Source of the DNA: Chionis minor
Taxonomy: Eukaryota > Chordata > Aves > Charadriiformes > Chionididae
Length of the DNA stretch: 64,000 bases
NCBI GenBank assembly: GCA_013398295.1
Contig: VZSF01006860.1
Coordinates: 1 to 64,000 of the forward strand
Reading direction: 5' to 3'
The position numbers were made by a program, and so were the translations under genes. Shown here piece after piece: positions 1-18,852 of this stretch. The notes under the pieces are model-generated. The model was not told the DNA's origin and made no database searches. It worked only from the letters and a program-made list of their open reading frames with translations. Within the stretch, counting starts at the first letter, position 1. Each line of letters begins with the position of its first letter.

Positions 1-191
1 ACTTATATATACTTATATATATAAACTTATAAACATATAAGTGCATGCCGAAGAAGATGTTTATCTCTCTTTAGCTTATGGTAAATACGAATAGGAAGCA
101 TGCTGGCTGATTTTTAGGAGCGTTTTCAGGTGGATTAAGAGTCTGTATATAGATTTGTCAGTGAAGCGTGCCTTATCCTTTTTTTTGTAAG

Positions 192-4731
<4,540 letters not shown>

Positions 4732-5265
4732 ATAAAGAACTTTCCTGAATACTTTTTCCACACTTTACCGATTTGAACTGTAGTTCTTCTGGTTAGTTCT
4801 CAGCATGCTCTTCGTCTTTCTGAAGACCGACAAATTGGATGCTGAAGAAGCTGCTTTTTTTTGCCAATACGATAAGAACAGCCAAGCTTCACTAGTTAAA
4901 ACATGTATCTTAAGAAGATTCCTTTTATGTATTATGAAAACTACGTTTAAGAATGTCAGGGGCTGAGGAGGTACACACTGAGCGAGGTGGGTATCAATGC
5001 ATATGCAAAATGTAAGCCTCTTCCACCGGGTGGGAGGAAGTCGGATCTAAACACATGACATCTCCACTCATGTGATTTAGTATGAGCAAAAGCGAATTCT
5101 TGACTGTTTGCCCCAAGTGGTTAATTTTGCTATAAAATCTTGTATTTACAGCCCTTTGCTAGACCACTTACTCTGCAGACTAACCAGACTAACTTTACTC
5201 TTCGTGGTATTAAATCAGGTCTATATTAATATTGTAATGTGTAATTTATGTATTATAAAGTGCTA

Positions 5266-5271
5266 AATAAA
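5266..5271 (+). terminator. TRAPPC2: Likely TRAPPC2 poly(A) signal
   Basis: AATAAA lies 535 nt after the stop, in an AT-rich 3' UTR-like region. Another AATAAA overlaps the stop codon (4731-4736) and one more lies near 6051. The 5266 site is the most plausible main site, but this is inferred. Confidence 0.5.
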
Positions 5272-5289
5272 AAGAAAAGAGGATATATC

Positions 5290-8200
5290 AGCAAAGCTTT
5301 GTCTCTAGTATTTCAGGAAGTTTTGAGAAAAAAAACTTAAAGATTTACAGCTTAAAACTGCAAATTTACCATGTGTTTAACGCAATACATGTTTAGCTGC
5401 AATATTGTATCAATGAAATGAATTAATGAAGTAGACCAGAACAGCTACATTTGCCCCGATTTTGATTCTAAGTAACACATGGAAAAAATGAAATTAAAAT
5501 TTACGTGTTTAATCCCACTTCTTTCCATTATCTCTGCAAGTGCTGAAATCTTCTTTTTGAAAATATATTTAGACTAAGATCTTTGAACCATGAAACTCTT
5601 ATTTCTTTGTCAAGGTTTCAGAAAGGCATTATTTGGCCTGCCTGGCTACTACTCCATTGTGAAATGTGGTTATAAGGGATCCTTTTGCAAAACTTAGCAT
5701 CATTCTAAAATAGAAATTTTTAAATGGGTCATTTGGCATATATGTATCTAATACATATATTGTTGGTTTCACAATCTTTTTAGTGGTCTGTTTCCTTTTG
5801 CAGCAAATCTGTATAAGCTATCTGTTTGAACTTTTTTTAATGTCTGAAAAGTAATTTCCAAAGGAAGTGGTATGCGGTTCTAGGAAGGACGTTTTGCATA
5901 GTCTGTGTAATAAAGGGGACCACGTGTATATGTGCGTTAAGTGTACAACCAGTCATTATTTCTTTGTAATTTACCTTTACTGTTGAACTGTCACTGTAAA
6001 ATATTCTATGAGAAAAAGAACACGCTATAAAGGTTGCAATATTTACCTTAAATAAAACATGGAAAGATGCAGTATGGATGCCTGAGTATACTTGAAATGA
6101 TTTAGAAGAAAACTAGATGATCACAGGAAGGCTACCTATATTGGTAGGGTGGCAAGTGAAGATGGGAACACTTGTCTTTGTAGTATTTCATAAAAACCTG
6201 CATTGTACAGCATTTTTATAATGTCATGTAATCTTATGTAAATCAACTGATTTTTTTTTTTTTTTGCTATATACATGAAAATCATGGCTTGAGGTAAAGT
6301 GTTCTCATTCATATGGTAAGAAGCCATTAAGGTGGAGCTATTTTGCTGTGTTCTGCCTCCTCCCCAGTAGCACAATGGTTGGGAAAAATACTAACAGTTA
6401 ACATTCACTGAGGAAATACTGATGTTAAATAATCATATATGTGGCAATAAGAAAAACTTTGGCAAAAATGAAGGACTAGTGCTAAGAGTTTCCACCCCTT
6501 TTAGAAACTCTGGATTTTTTTGATAATTGTATTCTTTTCTGCCAGTAGACAGCAGGAAGTTACGTAAAATGAAAGCATTCTACCTCATGCCTGGCCTCTG
6601 AAGACAGTCAGCCAAGTGGTGCCTATTCTTATGGCCCCCGTATGCCTTTGCCCTTTTCTTCAGAATACAGGAATTCTAAGTGGGAAAAGCAGCTCGTAGG
6701 GTTTATGAAAACAGACTGTTACTGGCCACAGGAAGTGGAGAATTATATCCCAAGTCATTATATGAATAATTATAGTTTGTGGTGAGGAACGTTGTCTCAT
6801 GACAGAATTCTGGAGGAGATGGGCTAGTTAGCTGTGATTTCCCTGTGTATGGAGGAATGCTTTTTTAAGCTTTGTTTGTGACTTTTTACACTAGGGTGAA
6901 AGACTGCTGTCTTGAAGTGACAGGTGAACGTTGTGATCAGCTGTTGTCACAAATCTGCTCTAGGTCTGAAAGATGCAGTTCCAGCGTGCAGCAGACAATG
7001 ACCAATTCCTCCATGGACAAGGCTGAAGAGAGGCCTCCTTTGCAAGTACTATGTTCGTGCTCTAGCTCGGAGGCTTAGAAATAAGAATTCAAAATGAAAT
7101 CTGTTGCAGTATGAGAAAGCAGCAGATATCCGTACTCTGCAATAAAGGCAACAGAAATGTTTATGAGTTAAAGGGACTGGAATTACCCCAGATAGTACAA
7201 AAATCAAGCATAAGGAAATGAGACCATTAGCACAAGCTCAGAACATGAACCAGCCTTAAACCTAGGCTAGAAACATAACTCACACTCAACTTCCTGCAAG
7301 GTTCTGTTACTGTTTAGGTGACCTGTCATATGACTCAACTTCAAGTAAGATCTGTTTGAGGTACAGAGCAACTGCTAAAGCAAGCAGCCTGGTTGTGGCA
7401 GCAGTCTTAGGCTAACGAAGCATCTGCATACTTTGCTGTACCATGAGCCGTTAGCTGTGTCCTAGCTAGTTTCTTCTGCCCCTTTCTATTTTGCTGTCTC
7501 TTCTAATGTACATTGCTTCCATCATTCCCACACGCTTGCCATGACAGTATTTTTTGCTCCTCATTTTAAAGGACATCTGGAACTTTGCATACATATTACA
7601 TAGTATACTCTGTCACGCTACAGAACTCTAAATACTGCTAACAGGACCCCCTAACACTTGAGGTACAATTAGTACTTGATATCAATCAGTGAACTGAAAC
7701 GTAAGCCACAAGTGCCTACCTTACCTCCATAGCAAATGACAGAGATCAAGCTTTCACAAAGTATAGGAATGCCAGATTGTTATTAAGTATTATGATCCTT
7801 TTTTGTACCTATCATCTACATCTGTTTTATCACAGGACTTTTGCTTTTTTTCAAGTACTTGATAGTCTCCTTCTGAGACCAAATCCTGACCTCAGTACAA
7901 TTCCTATACTGCCTTATTTACTATAGCATGTAAACCCCTCCCTTTATCTTTACTAGCCACTTTTGTGATTACCATACAGTTGGGGTACAGCAGCTCCCAG
8001 GGCACAAGTAGTACTCTTCTATTATATATTAAGTTTTATGTAAGTTTATTAAACCTGCTTCTCCGATGGAGGCTTGGTAACCATGTTGTTACATGGAAAG
8101 GGCACAGATTGGAAGACACAGGTGGACACTTAGGCACAAGGAAGACCACAATAGTTCTTAATTGTTTCCTTTTAGCAATCTTATTTGAATCATATCTATA

Positions 8201-9630
8201 GTACTCTAGTCACAGTAACTTCATCTCCCATTTTGTTTCAACCTTAACCTCTGCTAAAATGAACATTAAAGAAAGCTTTAATTAGTAAGGCAGTAGCTTT
8301 ACAACAATTGCACATCACTCGCTTGGTAGCCCCCAACACAAGCACATTTTTAAAGCTTTTGGTCCCCTCAGCTTGATGTTAAGAGGAATTTAGCTAATGC
8401 TTTCTTCACACACCTTCTCATTCATTGACTAGAAATTTAACATAACGGAAGTAGCAGCTCAACCTATATTTAGCTGTTAGGTGACTGAAGCTTAAAACAG
8501 TTACATTACTGTATATGCAGGACTGTAAGAATAAATTAGACTTAGGAACATACCAAAGGTAAAAAGATGTCACTTTTAAACTGGAGCAGCAGATCTGTGG
8601 AGTAAAGTTGTCCTGGACAGGTTCAAGCGAGAATACAATACATTCAGAAAAGCGTATAAAGAGCAACGAATAGGGTTTGTTTTGCAAGCTTTACTTCCAA
8701 ATAATTACACCTGGTACAGAGGGAACAGGTAAGAGAAAACTCTTGCTGTTACCGTACTCTCAAGAAAGGCTTTTCTATTGGAGCAAAAAAGTTGCTGTAC
8801 AGAAAGCAGAGTCTGGGTAGTTTAGCAGCTAACGTGGCCTGTCCTAGAGGCCTCAGACTTGCTTTTGAAGTCCACAATGTGTGTGCATACATGCCTGTTA
8901 GCAGTCAGATTACACGTTGAAGCAACAGCGCGCTATCAAGTTTGCTGTTACAAGGGCAGTGGGTACTCCAAGAGCCAAGATTCAGCTTCTCAAACAAGTA
9001 TTCTACCATTTAACTGCAAAAGAGCACCTCAAATACACCTTCTGTGCCTTCCTCTGCATTACTGCAGAATTTGCTTCTGTTCACCATGTAATGAGTACAG
9101 TAATATAAGAGGCATTGTCTTAAATGTAGAAGTCCATATCCTAACATAGCAAATTAAATAAGGATCAAATTCAGCTCAAACACTAGCCATAGGTATTTGC
9201 TTGCATTAGGGCTGAAAGCTGTCACAATCTACTGTAAGTCAAGAGCTTCCTGAGTTCTCTACATATTGCCAGTCCTTAGTTTCACAGTGCAGAGATTACT
9301 GGTAAACACATTCATAGCTCAGGTTAACAGGAACAAGAAGTTTGCATCTTTAAGGCTGTATACTAAAAGTCCTCTTACAAATTTGTTACAATGTGGATCC
9401 CTTCAAGTGCTATTAAAGCTGATAAAGCGTATCTTTTTCATCACTAAAAATGGTTATACTTCAGTTACTCAGATTTTTTTACCTTATTGATCAGAAACAT
9501 GCCAGAATGGGACTTAAGGCAAAGACATGTGCTAACTTAAAAAATTGTCAGTATTTTGCATTACACTGCTGGAAGAGTTAGTACAGCATTAGAATAGTAA
9601 ATGAAAGGAAAATGGACATCAAATATGTAG
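5290..9630. other. Intergenic region between convergent TRAPPC2 and RAB9A
   Basis: This AT-rich sequence lies between the two 3' ends. It has short poly-T (about 6250-6265) and no CR1 copy I can recognise. The longest ATG openings here (up to 96 codons, at 8859-9149) have unremarkable composition and overlap each other in different frames, so I read no gene here. Part of the right side may be longer RAB9A 3' UTR. Confidence 0.6.
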
Positions 9631-9634
9631 GAAA

Positions 9635-9640
9635 TTTATT
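9635..9640 (-). terminator. RAB9A: Candidate RAB9A poly(A) signal
   Basis: TTTATT on the plus strand is AATAAA on the minus strand, 565 nt downstream of the RAB9A stop. The choice among several candidates is inferred. Confidence 0.35.
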
Positions 9641-10204
9641 TCCTACTTAAAAACCTACACAAATTATAGCAACATTAGGCAATTAAAGAAGAATCTAAAG
9701 GTAATTTATATTAACTTACAATAAACACATTAGAGATGAAGTACCACTGACAGCAAAAGGAATGTAGTGAGACTGAAGTTTAATATCTAGCATTGTTAAG
9801 AAACTGACTTCTAGTGAAACAAAAATGGAATGCTAATTTCATAAAAATATACACATATAAAAGTATCTTTGTGCCTGAATTCCAGAACAGTTTCTCCAAA
9901 GTAGTGCTTCTAGAACTTTCAAGTTTTAATTATATTCAAAGTATTTGTCATTTGAATAAAGTTGGCAAATTACATTCTTATATTAATGCTTTTACTTGAC
10001 ACCTTCCTAAACAGAAAGTGTCACTAATTCAATAACGGATCACTCATGAATGGAAATTTTTCTTTTGCTCCCCCAAGAAAGCAGCAGAATATTACAATTT
10101 TAATATTAGAGTGAAACCCATTTGTTATTTTATCTACTACGCTTTCCCCTTCCTGTTATAGAGCAAGCTAGTCAAAAGTAATTTGGCCAAAAAAAATATT
10201 TAAG

Positions 10205-10810
10205 TCAACAGCAAGATGAACTGGGTTTCGGTTTCCGATGAAGGTTTACTGTATCTGTTTGAATAAAGTGATCAGATCTATCTTCAGAGGCTAGGACCCT
10301 TCTAACGGCTTCTTCAAAGGCTGCTGCAACGTTAGTGGCATCTTTTGCACTGGTTTCAAAATAAGGATGGTTGCCATTATTCCTGCACCAGTCTTGGGCT
10401 TCTTCTGTAGACACTTGCCTTTCATCGATATCAACTTTGTTACCCAGTATCACAAACGGAAAACTTTCAGGCTCCTTGACGTCTGCGTAATAAATGAATT
10501 CCTTCTTCCAGTTGCTTAAGTTTTGGAAGCTTTGAGAGTCATCCACGCTGAAGGTTAGCAGGCAACAGTCAGAACCTCTATAGAAAGGAGTCCGCAAGCT
10601 CCTAAAACGTTCCTGACCTGCCGTGTCCCATATCTGCATAGTAACAAAATATCCATCAACTTCCAACTCTTTATTTAAGAATTCCACACCTATTGTATGA
10701 AACAGCTGTGTATCAAACTTGTTGGTGACGTATCTGTTCATAAGGGAACTCTTCCCAACTCCACCATCTCCTAGCAGTATTACTTTAAGGAGTGATGATT
10801 TTGTTGCCAT
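10205..10810 (-). CDS. RAB9A: RAB9A small GTPase, 201 aa
   Basis: RAB9A is the late-endosomal Rab that directs mannose-6-phosphate receptor recycling to the trans-Golgi (family knowledge). The 201-codon ORF equals the human length. Visible motifs are the P-loop GDGGVGKSS (14-22, with Lys20/Ser21), Thr39 of switch I, WDTAGQ (61-66, catalytic Gln66), NKVD (124-127), ETSAK (152-156) and the C-terminal Cys200-Cys201 for double geranylgeranylation. The coding exon is intronless. An acceptor (TTTACAG) places the exon start at 10844, so the ATG at 10810, in the strong context ACAATGG, is the start; the in-frame opening that continues to 10948 runs into intron. It is convergent with TRAPPC2 and intact. 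Confidence 0.98.
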   Translation of the reverse strand: MATKSSLLKVILLGDGGVGKSSLMNRYVTNKFDTQLFHTIGVEFLNKELEVDGYFVTMQIWDTAGQERFRSLRTPFYRGSDCCLLTFSVDDSQSFQNLSNWKKEFIYYADVKEPESFPFVILGNKVDIDERQVSTEEAQDWCRNNGNHPYFETSAKDATNVAAAFEEAVRRVLASEDRSDHFIQTDTVNLHRKPKPSSSCC

Positions 10811-10844
10811 TGTTACGGGAGTAGATCCTCCTGGCTTCCTAGAC

Positions 10845-13800
10845 CTGTAAAGATTAAGAAAATCATTAAAGAGCTGCGATGAGAAAACTTTACACACATA
10901 AATGTCTAGAAAGTGTTGAAGTCCACCAACATCAAGCTTCACGTACAAAAGCAGGAGAACGATGCTAAATAGGTGAAGTGTAGATCCTCATGGTAAGAAA
11001 ACTCAACGCAAGAATACCACGTGTTTAGGAGATGACTGCAGTCTGTACGGCAGCCTAAGCAGCACACTGCACGAATTACCGCTCTGGCACTTAAAACCCC
11101 CAAACCCTTCAACGTTTGTTCAGAAGGGGTATCGCATCACATTCGACGTGTGCACCAATTCATTTATGTTCGCTGAAAAAGATCCGTGGAAGAAAGCGGG
11201 GTGAGAGTTTTACAGAGCACATGCCTTGAACTAGTCATTTCACTGCCATATTTCATTGGTAAAGTTGTCTTTTAACATGCAAAAGTGAAGAAGAAGCTTT
11301 AGAAATGAAGCTGAATAGTATCTGTCACACTGGAATAACTGCTGCACTTCACCCAAAATTGCAACCAGACAAGAAATTTTCAATCAACTCACAGGGAACA
11401 GAGTTATCTATAAAACAAATGCAACTGCTGAAATTTTGTTTTAAAAGTCAGGTGACAAGGTATCGGTACACAAACATTCAACATTTTACAGTTTAGTCCT
11501 TGCAGAGCAGCTGCAATGAATAGAACACTGTTAAAATTACTACAAAAGCAAATTCGCTGTTGCCACTTCAAATGGTACTTGAGATACGAAATACTGAGGC
11601 CAAGCCCACACTGCCAGTTCAGTTAGCAGGTGTCAACCTCCCATGGTAAAACTGTCAAAAAGCCTGGACAGGCTAGTGAATGGTCTGGCTGCCAGCACAG
11701 GGACAGTGCACCAATGAAGCTTTTTTACCGTCAGACTTAGGAAAAAAAAAAAAAATCCTTTACACTAAAGTAGTTAGTTCATTAGCATTTTGTACCAGCC
11801 CAGGCTTTGCCCTCATTACAGTAATGTCATCTAATACTATAAAAGAGTGTTTTAATTGCCTGGGGGTAAAGTTTCATTTTTAAAGAGCCCAAACTTAAGT
11901 TTCAGTAGGAGGTGAACTGCTGTTAGTATACCTGCTTGACATAAAAGAGCTCAAAGTAATTCAGCCAAAACAGGCTTCTCAGAAAATAGCATCTCTTTAA
12001 AATGGAAATGAGTTTTAAGTTGGCTAGTCCACTCTTCTCTGAAGAAAGGAATGCAGTCTTGCTAGTTGTAATTAGCATTACTGGCATATACATCACCGCA
12101 GAGTATGGCTGTGGAATTAATACCTGATACAAGCTGGCATGAGAGTCATATGACTCTGTGCTGCCTTAGAATCAAGGCCTACATTAGAAGTGAGAAATTT
12201 CAGGAATTTTTTCATCTCTAACTCTCCATCTTTGAAACTGTATTTCATAGACACAATCTACAGTAAGACAGAAGAAATACTTTATAGTTTGAAAGCAGCT
12301 GAAGCCCCAACACAAGTTTCAAAAGGAACAGCGGCTGCTTCCATTAAAAATTTGCTCAGAGCAAGTAATTTTATTCATTTACACCATGCAATTAAAAACA
12401 ATGTTTATAAATCCTTAATTTTGTACAGGTTTATATCACAACAATATTAAAAATGTGTAAGAGTTACATGTGGGTTGTTCATTTACCTTTGGGAGAGCTA
12501 CTGGATAACTGCTGTGGTTCAGGATATGAACACATACATTTTTATGTATGCGAGAAGCCTTATTGGAGTCACTGGACTACTTGCATACCAGTTCAATTTT
12601 CACGTTGAGATATTTAAAATGGTCCAGTGTCTTCATTTATCTCCCTAACTCCTACTGTTGCTTTACAAATAAGTTATCTGAGCTACACCATTAGATACGA
12701 GCATCTTCTTAACAAATAATGCATTCATGAGAACAGAGAGTACTGAATGTTCTCCTGTTCTTCCACTTCAATGTAGGGAACGTTACATTATTTTTTTTTC
12801 TGTCCTACTGAAATCACAAGTTCCTTAACAGACATAATGTGAATGACTAATGTAAGCAGTTCTGACTGGTACTATACTCTTTGTTTCTTTAGCTTCTGGG
12901 GTTTGAAGAACTGCAGTTATTGTCAAGAAGCTGTCCATGAAGCCACATTTTAAACAAAATACAAGTAAAACAACTCTGTTAACAGTACCTAGTACTTTTG
13001 TGCATCCAGAACCTGAGAAGTTAATTTGCACATTTTCAACTACATTGGTCATTACAGTGAGGTCTAAGAGACTGAAGACCATAAAAATACTTTTACTGGG
13101 CAGACAACTATAGACCAGCCACAAACCACTAAAAATATTTTTTCAACTAGAACCAAACTGGTCCTTCTACACAAAGACTAGAGAAACATTCTTCCCAGCA
13201 CTGATAAGGAAGTATGTCATAAGCAAGTCACTATGATGCTGCAGGCAACATCACTTTTCAGGACACTCAGCTTCCACAGTAGAAGCTGTCACGTTTAGCC
13301 AGCAGTTTATGTTTTTGTAAAGTTTTTAATCCAAAATAAATGGGATATATGTTCAGTCACATGCACACAAGCTCGATCTGAAGCAGCAAAGAAGCCTGTT
13401 TAAAGCATTAAGAAGCATTTTTGTTTGGAAACAGCAAAGACTTTATAAAATTGCACGGTTTTTGACTATATAAGGGACTCATCTGTGGCCCCACTGATTA
13501 CGCGATTTAGAGTATCTGCAGAACCAGGATGTTTTTCGCACAGCAGGCTGCTGCATTTTTTCCACGCACATATCTTTAAATAAGTTAAAATTTTTTAAAA
13601 AGCTCAATTTTTGCGATTTTTTTTTTTTAAGTTATGAAGCCTTAACACTCCAACAAATAAAATAACAAAATCCTTAAGACTTGGAGAATCAATGTTATTT
13701 CTCCTATTATACTTCAAACTTATCTGTATAATGTGCTTTTGGACAATGTTTTTGGAAGGAACAGCCAACATCTGATACAGTTCTGAACATTTATTACCCG

Positions 13801-16800
13801 AATTGTTCAATTTAAATCAACATTCATCATCTGAAAACAAAACGAAAAACTTAATTTCCAGTGTGTGACTGTTTTAACCAACATCAGGAACTGCAAGACA
13901 CCACAGAATTGCAGGTAACTATTTGCTCCAGTTATTTCTTACTGTGCTTCGCAGTTAGTTTAATGTAAAAGTCGTCTCAACCTAGTACCAGGAGTCTGCA
14001 AAGAGAAAATTTTTCCCCTCATGTTCCCCTATCATTTCAATATTCAAAAACAATCAGAGCAAATAAATAAAAAGCAGCCCACCCTCTGATGCATTTTGAT
14101 AACCACTTCTGAACTACCTCCATATATACCATAATACAAAAAGTAATTCCATTGTCACTTCCCAGAATCTCTCTTTTAAGCAGTGCACTGAATTACAAGT
14201 CAAACATTTCCATCAGCAGTCCAAACAGTTCCTGGCAAGACTAAAACCAACATGCTAAGCAACTTCAAAAAAAATCTGTTCATTACAAAAATCTTTGATT
14301 GCCAGCTCCTCAAAGCTTAGAGAAACACCACTGCATTGTCCAATCTATCCATCTACAGTTTCTTAATTCCATGACTGTTAGCCTTCTAGCTGCCATTTCA
14401 TTTTGAGTGCAATTACCTCTTTTAACACTTCGGTATTGAGGCAGCACTCAAAGAAAAGCAAGATAGTTAGTCTAGAAAACCATAGCAGCAACATGCAAAC
14501 TTAGTTTAGGAAATTGTCTATTTTTACTATAATCAGTTAATAGATTAAGGAGGACCCAAGTACTGAAGGATGAAGCCAGGTGCTGAACTGCAAGTTTGTC
14601 TATGGAAAAATAGCGTTAGCCAACACAACAATTGCAGTGTATCTGTGACATCAGCCAGCTACAACCCCACTGAAACAATTAAGCAGACACGGTCAATTGG
14701 ACCAATTTATAGTTTCACTTTCACCCTACTGATACCAGGCAGAGCAGCACACCATAAAAAAAGAAAAAAAAAAAATCACATAGCAACTGAAGTCTCACCC
14801 CTACTCACCCCCTCCCCCCTTTTATTAAAAGACACCAAAACCTGTACCTGTTGCAACAGCACCACTGAATTCCCTGCGTATTCTTGAAGAAACAGATATA
14901 AGGAACGCTTCAGGTTTCCAAACTATTGTTTCTTTACCTGTACCTACATTCTAACTTGTAAACAGGCAAGAAAATTTATTTCAACTACCATTTTCAGCCA
15001 ATCGTCACTGATGACCCACCTGCTACATGGAATCAAGCCTAAACCCAAAGGTTTCCTTAAAGATATGTGACACACTGTCCTTTAACTACAGTTGCTAAAG
15101 ACCACCCATTTGACTTGGAGAAGGAAAAAAAATAATCCAAGATAAGGCAGACTCAAGTTTGTTCCAACTAATCATGTTTTATTTGCAGACTTTCAGCCAA
15201 GACTTCTTTAAAAAAGGGGTCATCTTTATTAAAGATGTAAAGAAAAACACTCTCTCAAAGTTACTCACAAAAAGAATTAGCAGTTCCATAACTAGCATAA
15301 CACCACTGACCATGTTTCATAACTTCCTATCTATTCTCAGATCTACACACATATAACACATCCATTTCAGCTCTGAAGCTTAGTCATAATTTTCTTTGCT
15401 AAGCCTTATTTTGTTAAACCACAGGTATCAGACATTAATAGTTTAAAAAGACACACCAACACTTCAAGTATTTTGTCAAAAAACACTTGCCTTTCACTAA
15501 CGTAATGTAAACTTACTCCCTCACAGTAATCTTCTTTTTTAACACTAACAAAGCATTAGACAATATTTACCAGGCTAGCATTTAAAAAAAAAAAAGTTGT
15601 TTCCTGTGGTTTGTCAGTTGCAGTGGTTCATGAAAAAATGACCTAAATTGTTTCTCTGTAAAGTGTCTGAAAAAAAGTCCTAAGAACTATCAGAACTGCA
15701 GCAGAAGGGGCAGAATCCAGAACTATGTAAAGCAGTTTTTGCTTACACTTACTGTTTGTGGAGTTGTTACATCTCTCAGCCCTCAATCACTACAGAGTAG
15801 TTATAACTGTCACCTACAGCAGATTTGCAAGTTCCCAGAAATCTGAAAAGAAAGAAGCAAGTTTTCTCCTCTTTCTCTGTTTTAGTCAAGCCTTGTTCTT
15901 GTATTTAAATTGGCCAAGGTGTAAACCAGTACCTCTAAGTGGCACAAGAACAGTTTTTTTAGTGTGCAAGAGGCCACAAGCCTGTTTGTGAAACATTTTA
16001 CTCTCAATGGAAAGGAAAACATCTAGATATGAAGTCAAGAAGCTACACACTTTGTACCTTTGAGTGCGTTACAAGCTCCGACATCAATCAGCCCCCAAAA
16101 TATCCTTCCCCTCCATGGAGTACTGACGCAAGTGCTGTGGATCACCAACACCCCTTTATTGACAGCCACTTGTGAGCTGCCCAGTTCTCTGGAAGCCCTT
16201 CAATCATACGGCTCGACCTACTGAGATCCTAATCATCTCCCAAGTCTTTTACCTGTGATTTCCCCATTGCACTGTGAAGGTAGTTTGTTTTCTGTTGGAT
16301 AGATCTTTAATAATTTGATGACAGGTTATCTGAAAATCGCCTCTAGTTGTAAGCAGTCTACACATGCTTTATCTAACACCAGAGTATCACTAAAATTTAT
16401 TCATAATAATTTGTAATACGATCACAAACTGAACTGACATACAGCTGTTGCCACTCATTTGTATACCAAAAAGTTGTATTTTGGGGTTTCTTTGTAAGTT
16501 TATTTTTAACTCCTATGCAGTTCAAACAGTTGCCTGGCATGACTCAGGGCTATGAAAGAAGCAGCAGCCAAGGGAAGGAATCTTTCAGTTCACATAACCC
16601 CTGGATCATGAAGTCATCCCAGTACCTACTGCCAGAATCACTTCATTTATTCTAACTTGCACCTAGCCACAGACTTGATCAGCAAAACTTGTCAGGAGAA
16701 ATACCTGTGTTTATATGTCTACCAGTTTAATCTTGCAGAGACCGGGCCTTCACTTTCCATCTCATTCTGCATGTTCAAGTAGAATGAGCAACTTATTGTT

Positions 16801-18239
16801 TATTCTGATTTAATCAGAGTTGACATTTCTCAGCAGCTCACAGTTGAGGACCTCACAACTTAAATATTCTATTACTTTCAGCCAACTTCAAAACACCCTT
16901 AGGAGCTGCTGCTCTTCATCCAACATTTCTAACAATTCATGAGTTAATTGACATTCTCCTTGCAACCTAGTTCTCTGTTACTGCTTCCACTCTTTCGGTA
17001 ACTTATCAAGCAATTATTTCTGCTCACACGTGCTCATCTTTCTCCCTTGGATTAGTTTCCCTTTTCCTCTAGGGAATCTTAGCAATAGCAGCATTTGTTG
17101 ATCAGGCTACATTGTACATTGATATTCTTCCCAATATAACTACGTGACCAAAGCCCATCCCTAAAGGATGAAGTGGGTTACACTGTACCAGGCCAACATA
17201 CTGTCTGCTCTGTAGAGAATAAAAACAAAAGCAAAACACCAAGGAGAATGAACATTATAAAAGAAAATAAACCCTAAGGAATTCTTACGAGCCTTTTTGC
17301 TGGGAAGTTTTTATTCATTGTGAAACATTTATGTAAAACTCCAGTCCTAAGGAGCTGAAAGATGTTTCTCATGATTTATTACTAAACTGACACAAAATAA
17401 AATACAGTTTGAATCTAAAAGCCTCATTTGACCCTTTGCAGTTTTTTTTTCCACATATTTTCAATTTAAGGAAACTGATGGTTTGTTTGAGCACTCAAAA
17501 ACAACACAAGGACTGCTAAAGCCTTTTTTTTCCCCCAGTACACACTCCCTATTTTTAACTTAACAGAAAAGACTTTACTAAAATTAAGGCAACAAACAGG
17601 GCTCTACACAACCTGAAAGAAGACAGAGAAAAATAACAGTTCATTATAAATTCCACACAGATACTGAAACAAAGATGTAGCCGTATCATTCTTTGATTAG
17701 GTTTCTCTAGAAATAAAAGTGCTGGGGGGAGGGTGAAGGGTTGGATTTATTTTGAGTATGTCTGAGAAATGGCTCTCCCTCCAGTCTGCCATTACAGCTT
17801 GTTACCTTATAAGCTACTAAAAAGTCACCCAAAAAATCCGCCAAAAAACCTAGCCACACACAACCACCCTTGTTCCAAAAAAAGCAAGCAACTTCAGTGT
17901 TGTACAACACTTGAAAAGACAAATAAAAACCACATGCTTATTTAGCAACACTGTAAATTATTGTGGACGAGGAAGGAAAACAACATGTAAGGTAGCAGAC
18001 TGCATGACAGCAATCTGCGGACAAGCAAGTGCTTTAATTCCAAAACAAAATTCAGCCAAGGAGTTCCCTACTTGCCTACCCCACCCAAGTTAATGAAATT
18101 AAATGCTGTCCGTGTATCTAGTTATACCTAACCTCGCAGTAAAGGCCGCTAATACGGGTTTTTAAAACTAGTTCTCTTGCACTATTCTGCTATTTGTTCA
18201 ATTCTTTTGCAGAAGTCACATTTAACGTGGAATACTTAC
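10845..18239 (-). other. RAB9A: RAB9A leader intron
   Basis: The proposed intron runs from a GTAAGTATT donor (18239 going down) to the TTTACAG acceptor (10851-10845). It is 7.4 kb of AT-rich sequence with homopolymer runs (about 11743-11755, 13617-13629, 14761-14775, 15583-15594) and no CR1 copy or coding exon that I can support. Confidence 0.6.
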
Positions 18240-18370
18240 GCTGAAAACCGCTCATTAACCACTCAGACGTAAGCGATTCAACAACCTTAAACTAATCGAT
18301 TTGGTCCTCCCGCCGGCGCCACCACATCTGAGCTGGCGCAGCCATCTGCCACGGTGGGAAGAGCAAGTGG
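18240..18370 (-). other. RAB9A: Predicted RAB9A 5' non-coding exon
   Basis: The strong donor AGC|GTAAGTATT at 18240/18239 sits on the left edge of the CpG island, in the right orientation to join the RAB9A acceptor at 10844. The exon's 5' end is not defined; the G+C-rich interval 18300-18370 with a YY1-like CAGATGGCTGC is a reasonable start region. This is predicted from sequence only. Confidence 0.5.
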
Positions 18371-18852
18371 CCGCTGCCGAGGAGCTGCCTCGGGCCACCC
18401 GTTCAAAAAAGAAGAACTAAAAACGCCCGTTGCTCAGCGTCCCCTTGGGAACGCCGGAGTTCTCCTTCAGCAGGCAGCAGCAGGAAAAGGCGACGAAAGG
18501 ACCATTGGACCTTTTTTTTTTCCAATTTTTTTTTTTTTTTTTAGTTTTCGCTGTGAAAGGCGTTGACAGGTACGAAACCCGAGTTTCGCCCCAGCGAGAG
18601 AGATCCTTATCGGTGCCGAGGAAGCACCGTGGAGCGGGAGACCGACCGGGCGCCGGCCGGGAAGCGCCCGGCAGGAGCCGTTTCCCAAAGGAGCCGCCGC
18701 CTGCCCCCGGAGTCACGGGATCCCCGGTCACGCCACACGCCCCCCGCCGCCCGCGCCGGCTCCGAGCGGCCCCCGCGGCCCTCTGCCACCGCGGCCCCGC
18801 CGAGGCCCGCACCGCAGGGCGGCCGGGCCCCCCACCACCACCACCTCCAGCG

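Noticed and set aside
8859..9149. 96-codon plus-strand opening with many cysteines
   Set aside because: It overlaps another opening in a different frame. It lies downstream of RAB9A, has no recognisable motif, and cysteine-rich openings are common by chance in this composition.
10811..10948. In-frame N-terminal extension of RAB9A to 247 codons
   Set aside because: It crosses a good acceptor (TTTACAG, exon start 10844), and the 201-codon start matches the family exactly.
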